This document shows, piece after piece, positions 6,325-11,027 of a stretch of 11,027 nucleotides of DNA. Source of the DNA: JASMHC01 sp964476515 (GTDB lineage: Bacteria; Pseudomonadota; Alphaproteobacteria; Rhodobacterales; Rhodobacteraceae). Below the pieces are notes generated by a model that had not been told where the DNA came from, made no database searches, and saw only the letters and a program-made list of their open reading frames with translations. Made by a program: the position numbers and the translations under genes. The stretch is from NCBI GenBank assembly GCA_964476515.1, contig CAYZAY010000076.1:1-11027 (forward strand), in the 5' to 3' direction. Positions within the stretch are counted from its first letter, which is position 1. Each line of letters begins with the position of its first letter.

Positions 6325-7367
6325 TGTATTTCGCCTCTGACAATGCTTCGCCTGTTCCACAAAAGGTGCTGGACGCGCTTGCCGAAGTGAACAACGGCTA
6401 TCGCGCATCCTATGGCAAAGACCCCGAGATGGACGAGGTACGCCGCCTGATCCGCGAGATCTTCGAAGCCCCACAGGCCGAGGTTTATCTGGTCTCAACC
6501 GGATCAACTGCGAATGCACTGGCTTTGGCCACGCTGATCGACCCGTGGCAGGCCATCTACTGCCACCGCGACGCCCATATAGCCGTCGATGAATGCGGTG
6601 CGCCTGAATTCTATACCGGTGGCGCAAAGCTGCAGCTAGTTGACGGTGCACACGGCAAGATCACCCCCGAGGGCCTTGAGGCGGCAATTGCAACCCAAGT
6701 CGAAGGCGATGTTCATTCCGTCCAACCCGGCGTGTTGAGCCTAACCAATGTGACCGAAGCGGGAACGGTCTATACACCCGCAGAAATCAAAGCGCTGAAC
6801 GATATCGCCAAGTCCCATGGCGTCCGCACCCATCTTGATGGCGCACGATTTGCCAATGCGGTTGTTGCCAGCGGCGCGCCCCCTGCGGAACTAAGCTGGA
6901 AAGCCGGTATTGATGTGCTCGGGCTTGGAGGCACCAAAAACGGGTTGCTCGGTGTCGAGGCGGTTATCCTGTTTGACCCCTCCCTTGCTTGGGAATTCGA
7001 GCTGCGCCGCAAACGCGGTGGGCATTTGTTCTCCAAGCACCGCTATCTGTCGGCCCAAATGCTGACCTACCTGACCGACGATCTTTGGCTCGATCTTGCG
7101 GCCAAGGCCAATTCGGCGTCCCAACGTTTGGCAAAGGGACTTCGTGCATTGCCGGACGTTGAAATCCATCACCCCGTGGATGCCAACCTCATCTTTGCGA
7201 CGATGCCCAGAAAGCGCCACCGCCAAGCGGTTGAAGCAGGGGCACAATACTATTTCGATGATATCGACGGGGACGACGACGAACGGCTGCCTTGCCGGTT
7301 GGTGAGCTCTTGGTCGACGACGGACGATGATGTCGATGCATTCCTCAGGGCAATTCAACAGGCGTAG
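6324..7367 (+). CDS. Threonine aldolase family PLP-dependent enzyme
   Basis: A fold-type I PLP enzyme of 347 aa, the usual length for low-specificity L-threonine aldolases, which split threonine or allo-threonine to glycine and acetaldehyde. It starts MYFASDNASPVP, a variant of the family's FxSDN opening. The cofactor site is visible: STGSTANALAL (58-68) for phosphate binding, HRDAHIAVDECGA with the ring-stacking histidine (His85), HLDGARFANA with Asp172 contacting the pyridine nitrogen, and LGGTKNG with Schiff-base Lys205. The ATG shares its first base with the preceding stop (TGATG), indicating coupling. Exact substrate stereochemistry cannot be told from sequence. A hairpin lies immediately after the stop. 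Confidence 0.92.
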   Translation: MYFASDNASPVPQKVLDALAEVNNGYRASYGKDPEMDEVRRLIREIFEAPQAEVYLVSTGSTANALALATLIDPWQAIYCHRDAHIAVDECGAPEFYTGGAKLQLVDGAHGKITPEGLEAAIATQVEGDVHSVQPGVLSLTNVTEAGTVYTPAEIKALNDIAKSHGVRTHLDGARFANAVVASGAPPAELSWKAGIDVLGLGGTKNGLLGVEAVILFDPSLAWEFELRRKRGGHLFSKHRYLSAQMLTYLTDDLWLDLAAKANSASQRLAKGLRALPDVEIHHPVDANLIFATMPRKRHRQAVEAGAQYYFDDIDGDDDERLPCRLVSSWSTTDDDVDAFLRAIQQA

Positions 7368-7386
7368 GGTGGGTTTGTAACCCACC
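7368..7386. repeat. GGTGGGTT hairpin directly after the aldolase stop
   Basis: GGTGGGTT (7368-7375), TGT, AACCCACC (7379-7386) forms a perfect 8-bp stem that begins at the base after the stop codon. No T-run follows. The sequence resembles the GTAGGGTGGG...CCCACC repeats I recall as common between genes in proteobacteria. It may mark the operon 3' end. Confidence 0.6.
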
Positions 7387-7636
7387 ACCGTTCGGTCACT
7401 TAGCCGCCAATTAACACATGCACAGCATCTTTTCTCGTGACGTCACACATGGGCTATAGGTCGAAAGCTAACGCAACTAGACCACCAGACCACCGTAAAT
7501 GCCGGCTAGGTGAAGGGGTTAACCCTGAAACTGGTTAGACCCGACTATTGGCGGGCCCGTCATTCTTACTTTCAATGGTTAAACAAACCCTGAAAAGCTG
7601 CCCCTGCCAGAGGAAACCTCTGAGCAGGGCGCAAGT
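7387..7636. other. Non-coding spacer with several palindromes
   Basis: No credible gene or tRNA is seen; the longest ATG reading frames I followed on the plus strand stop within about 30 codons. It contains a perfect 10-base palindrome GTGACGTCAC (7437-7446), another, GGGTTAACCC (7516-7525), and the isomerase terminator at its right end. The palindromes could be protein-binding sites, but there is no plus-strand gene for them to control until prs. A small RNA cannot be excluded. Confidence 0.5.
7594..7630 (-). terminator. Rho-independent terminator of the isomerase gene
   Basis: Inner stem CAGAGG (7608-7613), AAA, CCTCTG (7617-7622); outer stem CCCTGC (7602-7607) with GCAGGG (7624-7629), and one bulged base (7623). 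Read on the minus strand it begins a few bases after the isomerase stop at 7637 and ends in CAGCTTTTC, a short T-run from AAAA at 7594-7597. Structure, position and orientation all fit an intrinsic terminator. Confidence 0.8.
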
Positions 7637-8233
7637 TCAGAGATTGGCCAAATAGGCATCCAGATCGTCCAACCGATCCTGACCCCAAAAGTGCTCGACC
7701 CCATCGACAACGTAGAACGGTGAGCCAAAGACGTTTTCTTTTACGGCGTCTTCAAGATTTGCGGGATAGGTTTCGGCCCCGACCAGCAATCCGCTATCGG
7801 CAATCGAGGGGTCAAAACCTGCATCGGACAGGCAGCCTTTGACCACGTCATCCAGCGCGATGTCTTTTTCCTGTTCCCAAACGCACCGCATGATCCCGTG
7901 ACACAACGCACCAAGATCACCCCCACCTGCCTTTTGCGCAGCTATAATCGCATAGGATGACGGGGCGGCATTGGTCGGCCAATGCGCCGGATAAAAGTTC
8001 ATCGGCACGCCCTGCTTCTTGGACTGGCGTTTTAATTCCTGCATGCGATACGCCATCCGCGATACATGCCGATCCGCGGGCATCGTGCCGCCGGTTCGAC
8101 CATAAAGCGCGCCGATGTCTAACGGCTTATAGGTTATTGTCGCGCCGTGCCGACCAGCTATTTCCTCAAGCCGTGTGCCAGCGAGATATGCATAGGGCGA
8201 AAGTGTCGAAAAATAGTAGTTAATATGAGTCAT
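7637..8233 (-). CDS. 2-hydroxychromene-2-carboxylate isomerase-like (DsbA/kappa-GST fold)
   Basis: The 198-aa protein has the thioredoxin-like fold with helical insert of the HCCA isomerase / kappa-class GST family. The N-terminal YYFSTLSPYAYL has Ser12 where DsbA has a catalytic cysteine; this serine activates glutathione in characterised isomerases. Other marks are KPLDIGALYGRTGG (36-49), PTNAAPSSYA (86-95), the cis-proline site VFGSPFYVVDG (168-178) and FWGQDRLDDL near the C-terminus. Known members isomerise a naphthalene breakdown intermediate, but no other aromatic-degradation gene is nearby, so a general glutathione-dependent role is at least as likely. No signal peptide: cytoplasmic. 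GGAG lies about 12 bases before the ATG. It is divergent from prs and has its own terminator. Confidence 0.9.
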   Translation of the reverse strand: MTHINYYFSTLSPYAYLAGTRLEEIAGRHGATITYKPLDIGALYGRTGGTMPADRHVSRMAYRMQELKRQSKKQGVPMNFYPAHWPTNAAPSSYAIIAAQKAGGGDLGALCHGIMRCVWEQEKDIALDDVVKGCLSDAGFDPSIADSGLLVGAETYPANLEDAVKENVFGSPFYVVDGVEHFWGQDRLDDLDAYLANL

Positions 8234-8259
8234 AGCGCCATTTCTCCGTCTCGCATTGT

Positions 8260-8289
8260 TTGCCTGAACCTAACCCCGTGGTAAGGCAA
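8260..8289. promoter_or_regulatory. Inverted repeat in the isomerase/prs divergent spacer
   Basis: TTGCCT (8260-8265) and AGGCAA (8284-8289) are perfect inverted arms 18 bases apart, with ACC and GGT offering partial further pairing inside. Its place between two divergent genes suits an operator, but six-base arms can arise by chance. I found no convincing -10/-35 pair for prs nearby. Confidence 0.25.
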
Positions 8290-8335
8290 GTCAACGTTAC
8301 GAATCTGTCATAAAGCTACCTTGGGGAACTCAGCA

Positions 8336-9352
8336 ATGGCCACCACCGTCGAGCCGAAATTGATTTCAGGCAACGCAAACCTGCCGCTTTCAAAAAACAT
8401 TTCCCGTCGCATGTCGTTGCACCGCGGCGCAGCCGTCGGTCTTGTCGATGCACGCATCGAACGGTTCAACGATCAGGAAATCTTCGTTGAAGTGTTCGAG
8501 AATGTCCGCGGCGAAGATATGTTCATCATTCAGAGCACATCTAATCCGGCCAACGACAACCTGATGGAACTGTTGATTATGTCCGACGCGCTGCGCCGTT
8601 CATCAGCGTCGCGCATCACGGCTGTCATCCCCTACTTCGGCTATGCCCGTCAGGACCGCCGCGCCAAGGCCCGCACACCGATCAGCGCTAAGCTGGTTGC
8701 CAACATGTTGGTCGAAGCTGGCGTCGAGCGGGTTTTGACCATGGACCTGCACGCCGCACAGATTCAGGGCTTTTTCGATATTCCGGTGGATAACCTTTAC
8801 GCCAGCCCGATCTTTGCACTGGACGTCAAAGAACAGTTCAAGGACCAGCTTGACGACGTGATGATCATCTCGCCCGACGTTGGCGGCGTGGCCCGCGCCC
8901 GTGAATTGGCCAAACGCATCAACGCACCGCTGAGCATCGTGGACAAACGCCGCGAGAAAGCTGGCGAGATTGCTGAAATGACCGTCATTGGTAATGTTCA
9001 AGGCAAGAAATGTATCATCGTGGACGACATCTGCGACACGGCGGGTACGCTTTGCAAAGCGGCCGAAGTTCTGATGGAACACGGCGCGACCGAAGTGCAT
9101 GCCTACATCACACACGGCGTCCTGTCCGGTCCTGCTATTGAACGAATTACCAAGTCAGTGATGAAATCTCTGGTCATCACCGATTCAATCGAACCAACCC
9201 CCGAGACCTTGGCAGCCCCGAACATCCGTATCGTTCCGACAGCGCCTATGTTTGCGCAGGCAATTCTGAATATCTGGAACGGCACATCGGTTTCATCCTT
9301 GTTTGAAACCGAAACTCTGGAACCGATCTACGAGGGTATGTTTAAGGGCTAA
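8336..9352 (+). CDS. prs: Ribose-phosphate pyrophosphokinase (PRPP synthetase)
   Basis: Prs makes PRPP from ribose 5-phosphate and ATP for nucleotide, histidine and tryptophan synthesis in the cytoplasm. From the ATG at 8336 it is 338 aa; GGGGA (8323-8327) is a fitting Shine-Dalgarno, whereas the in-frame TTG at 8321 would put it inside the gene. Class I marks are all present: FNDQEIFVEV (44-53), the flexible catalytic region FGYARQDRR (101-109), DLHAAQIQGFF (137-147) with the catalytic-site histidine (His139), SPDVGGVARA (179-188), and the PRPP-binding loop VDDICDTAGT (229-238). Length is slightly above the usual 310-320, with short additions at both ends. A 79-base spacer without a clear terminator follows. 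Confidence 0.97.
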   Translation: MATTVEPKLISGNANLPLSKNISRRMSLHRGAAVGLVDARIERFNDQEIFVEVFENVRGEDMFIIQSTSNPANDNLMELLIMSDALRRSSASRITAVIPYFGYARQDRRAKARTPISAKLVANMLVEAGVERVLTMDLHAAQIQGFFDIPVDNLYASPIFALDVKEQFKDQLDDVMIISPDVGGVARARELAKRINAPLSIVDKRREKAGEIAEMTVIGNVQGKKCIIVDDICDTAGTLCKAAEVLMEHGATEVHAYITHGVLSGPAIERITKSVMKSLVITDSIEPTPETLAAPNIRIVPTAPMFAQAILNIWNGTSVSSLFETETLEPIYEGMFKG

Positions 9353-9443
9353 GCGAAACAAACGTTCTGTGGATCTGGAACATTTTACGCTTGGTGACTT
9401 GGGTGCTAGTCTTACCTTCTAAGAGCAGAGGGTGAGGTTTCTT

Positions 9444-10049
9444 GTGTCCTATTTGTCATTCTTACTTCGCATATCTACTTTGTTTTTCTTCGCGTTTCCG
9501 GTCTTAGCATCTGAGGACGTGATTACGTGGAAAGACGATGTAAAAGGCTGGTATATCGGCGTTGATCTAACAACCGGTGACGCGGGGTTGGGCTGTTTCA
9601 TGGTTTCTTCATTCGAAGATGGAACATTTCTACGTCTTCAGTTTGATCCCAACTTCGACGAAGGCATTCAGCTATATCTTGGGAACGAAGATTGGCAGTC
9701 ACTTGAGGAAGGTAAAATTTACGCCTTGGACATTCAGGTTGGCAATCAACCTTACTGGATTGCCGATGCGGAAGGGATTTATTGGAACGACGGCATGAAT
9801 GTCCTAAGCGTACCATTGTCTTGGGAAGACGATTCCGGTCCGGATTTCATCGAAGAATTCATGCGCTATTTGACCATTGATTTCATATACAATGGCAATT
9901 CGATCGCGTTCCTAAATCTAAAAGGCACATACGCAGCAACGCTTGAAACACTTGATTGCGTTCTTGCTGTGAACGAAGACACCAAAGGCACGCAGAAAGA
10001 TCCGTTCAAAGATAACACGTCCCAGATTAACAACGATCCGTTTTCCTAA
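9444..10049 (+). CDS. Exported protein of unknown function
   Basis: I do not recognise a characterised family. The protein has a signal peptide ending FPVLA, then an acidic mature part of about 175 residues rich in Asp, Glu, Trp and Tyr, with alternating hydrophobic strands (ITWKDDVKGWYIGVDL, TFLRLQFDP, GIQLYLGNEDW) suggesting a beta-sheet protein. Two cysteines, Cys51 and Cys172, could form a disulfide in the periplasm. The C-terminal 25 residues are polar and probably disordered. The GTG at 9444 has GAGG six bases upstream; the GTG at 9432 would add four residues (205 aa) but has worse spacing. Its DNA is visibly more AT-rich than prs or atpC, which may signal a recent gain. It converges on the lectin gene, stops six bases apart. 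Confidence 0.75.
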   Translation: MSYLSFLLRISTLFFFAFPVLASEDVITWKDDVKGWYIGVDLTTGDAGLGCFMVSSFEDGTFLRLQFDPNFDEGIQLYLGNEDWQSLEEGKIYALDIQVGNQPYWIADAEGIYWNDGMNVLSVPLSWEDDSGPDFIEEFMRYLTIDFIYNGNSIAFLNLKGTYAATLETLDCVLAVNEDTKGTQKDPFKDNTSQINNDPFS

Positions 10050-10055
10050 ACCGCG

Positions 10056-10400
10056 CTATTCGATATCCCAATCATCCGCATTGCGCATATCACCGATGGC
10101 AAGCCATGCGGCGCGGGCAATGCGGGTGTCTGACCAAATGCGAAACACAAGATCAAAGCCTTTGGTGGTAATGTCTTCGGCCACGATCTCGACACGGGTA
10201 TTGGTGCTTTGGTCGACATCAAGAAGGCTGAGGTTTACATGAACGGCTGGCGGAGATTTGAATTTGCCGGCGAACTTCACCTCACGTCGGATTTCGCGGT
10301 CCCCTGATCCGGTCCACATAGGGCCATCGTCCACGTAGTCCGCGAACAATTGCACATCCCCTTGGTCGATGCCTGTCTGACTTGAATTCCAGCGTTTCAT
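10056..10400 (-). CDS. H-type lectin domain protein
   Basis: The 114-aa protein is essentially one H-type lectin domain (PF09458), the fold of snail agglutinin, which binds N-acetylgalactosamine as a trimer. Family marks are REVKFAGKFKSPPAVHVNLSLLDVDQSTNTR (39-69), then VEIVAEDITTKGFDLVFRIWSDTRIARAAWLAIG (70-103), matching the recalled pattern of N-R, GF, W-DT-IA and W-AIG. There is no signal peptide, so it is cytoplasmic or leaves by another route. It lies downstream of atpC on the same strand but behind a very strong terminator, so it probably has its own weak promoter; only a poor TAGATA-like -10 is seen. The ligand in bacteria is unknown. Confidence 0.87.
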   Translation of the reverse strand: MKRWNSSQTGIDQGDVQLFADYVDDGPMWTGSGDREIRREVKFAGKFKSPPAVHVNLSLLDVDQSTNTRVEIVAEDITTKGFDLVFRIWSDTRIARAAWLAIGDMRNADDWDIE

Positions 10401-10445
10401 GGGAACCCGTTTATCTACTGATGCACGACAGAATTAAGGCGATAT

Positions 10446-10490
10446 GCGGAAAAAGAAAAGGCCCAGAGGCGTAACCTCTGGGCCTTTTCT
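10446..10490 (-). terminator. Strong terminator of the atp operon, possibly bidirectional
   Basis: A perfect 16-bp stem joins AGAAAAGGCCCAGAGG (10454-10469) and CCTCTGGGCCTTTTCT (10475-10490) around the 5-base loop CGTAA. On the minus strand it is followed by TTTTCTTTTTCC, a good U-tract, about 20 bases after the atpC stop. On the plus strand the stem ends in CCTTTTCTTTATTC, so it could also stop transcription from the other side. Confidence 0.93.
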
Positions 10491-10510
10491 TTATTCGTTT
10501 TGGATAGGTC

Positions 10511-10909
10511 TTACACACCAAGAGCGGTGCGCAGGGCCTCCATATCAGCCAGAGCTTTGGCGGCTGCGTCTTTGTCTTCTGCAGTGGCGTTAGCCACTGC
10601 GTCCGTCGCTGCTGCAACCAGAGCGTCCATATCGGCCGCAGAAACTTCTGCAGTCGGGATCGCTTTTTCAGCCAGAACCGAAGTGCCTTCGCCCGAGATT
10701 TCGGCGAAACCACCGGTGACAGCGTAAGAGCTTTCACCGTCTGGACCATTGACCGTCAGGATGCCAGGACGCAGCGTCGTAATCGTCGGTGCGTGATCAG
10801 GCATCGCTGTCATGTCGCCATCGGCGCCAGGGATCTGGACCGAAGCCGCCTGAAGCGAAGCTAAGCTCCGCTCTGGGCTGACCAGGTCAAATTGCATCGT
10901 ATCAGCCAT
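10511..10909 (-). CDS. atpC: F0F1 ATP synthase subunit epsilon
   Basis: Epsilon is part of the rotating central stalk of F1 on the cytoplasmic face of the membrane and can inhibit ATP hydrolysis. The 132-aa protein has the N-terminal beta-sandwich: MQFDLVSPER (5-14), VQIPGADGDMTAMPDHAPTITTLRPGIL (24-51) and YAVTGGFAEIS (62-72). An alanine- and aspartate-rich helical C-terminal part follows (about 88-130). Start choice is firm: AAGGAGGG lies a few bases before the ATG. The gap to the atpD stop is only 11 bases, so it is the last gene of the atp operon, ended by the strong terminator just downstream. Confidence 0.97.
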   Translation of the reverse strand: MADTMQFDLVSPERSLASLQAASVQIPGADGDMTAMPDHAPTITTLRPGILTVNGPDGESSYAVTGGFAEISGEGTSVLAEKAIPTAEVSAADMDALVAAATDAVANATAEDKDAAAKALADMEALRTALGV

Positions 10910-10920
10910 AAGGGCCCTCC

Positions 10921-11027
10921 TTAGGCCGCGTCAGCAGCCATTTTCTCGGCTTTGGCGATCACTTCGTCGATACCGCCAACCATGTAGAACGCGCCTTCTG
11001 GAAGGTGGTCATATTCGCCAGCAACAA
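10921..11027 (-). CDS. atpD: F0F1 ATP synthase subunit beta, C-terminal end only
   Basis: Only the last 34 residues are in the window, reading from the right edge: VAGEYDHLPEGAFYMVGGIDEVIAKAEKM and an alanine-rich end before TAA (10921-10923). This is the characteristic C-terminus of the catalytic beta subunit (LPE-AFY-VG-I-E). It lies directly upstream of atpC in the same direction, as in the usual atpHAGDC order of alphaproteobacteria. Confidence 0.97.
   Translation of the reverse strand, partial: VAGEYDHLPEGAFYMVGGIDEVIAKAEKMAADAA

Noticed and set aside
7387..7590. tRNA or short protein gene in the spacer
   Set aside because: No cloverleaf arms could be placed and plus-strand ATG frames stop within about 30 codons.
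8603..9115. A 170-residue minus-strand open frame opposite prs
   Set aside because: Antisense to the most conserved part of prs; no Shine-Dalgarno or domain.
1..11027. Defence island, prophage, integron or CRISPR array
   Set aside because: No repeats-with-spacers, integrase, transposase or toxin-antitoxin pair seen; the nuclease-like DUF2161 stands alone among housekeeping genes.

Overview
The window looks like ordinary chromosomal DNA of a marine alphaproteobacterium of the order Rhodobacterales (Roseobacter group). The sequence shows moderate GC, AT-poorer coding DNA than intergenic DNA, a CIRCE-regulated groES, an atpD-atpC operon end followed by an H-type lectin gene, and a PD-(D/E)XK DUF2161 gene. 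The lineage is inferred from recalled protein families and gene order, not from a database search. No tRNA, rRNA, CRISPR array, insertion sequence or phage gene is visible.

Layout. Positions 1-288 hold groES on the minus strand, cut by the window edge, with its promoter and a long CIRCE operator at 332-370. A secreted TraB/GumN-type protein (515-1507, plus) converges on a DUF2161 nuclease-like gene (1547-2200, minus). The DUF2161 gene diverges from ppaC, the manganese-dependent inorganic pyrophosphatase (2351-3271), which has a good sigma-70-like promoter. A run of hairpins follows ppaC, then a TIGR01459-type HAD phosphatase (3452-4327).

Positions 4428-7367 carry a MaoC-type hydratase gene and a tightly coupled set: ribF, a YcgN/UPF0260 cysteine-cluster protein (ATGA overlap) and a threonine-aldolase-like PLP enzyme (TGATG overlap). 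A 269-base spacer with several palindromes separates this set from a 2-hydroxychromene-2-carboxylate isomerase-like gene (minus, 7637-8233), which has its own terminator. That gene diverges from prs (ribose-phosphate pyrophosphokinase, 8336-9352). After prs come an AT-rich exported protein of unknown function (9444-10049), a convergent H-type lectin-domain gene (minus, 10056-10400), a very strong terminator at 10446-10490, atpC (minus, 10511-10909) and the 3' end of atpD (minus, 10921-11027).

Most genes are housekeeping: chaperonin, pyrophosphate removal, flavin cofactors, PRPP supply and ATP synthase. I see no convincing new multi-gene system. The parts most worth a second look are the extended CIRCE, the intergenic hairpin families after ppaC and after the aldolase, the small lectin gene behind the ATP synthase operon, and the uncharacterised exported protein.
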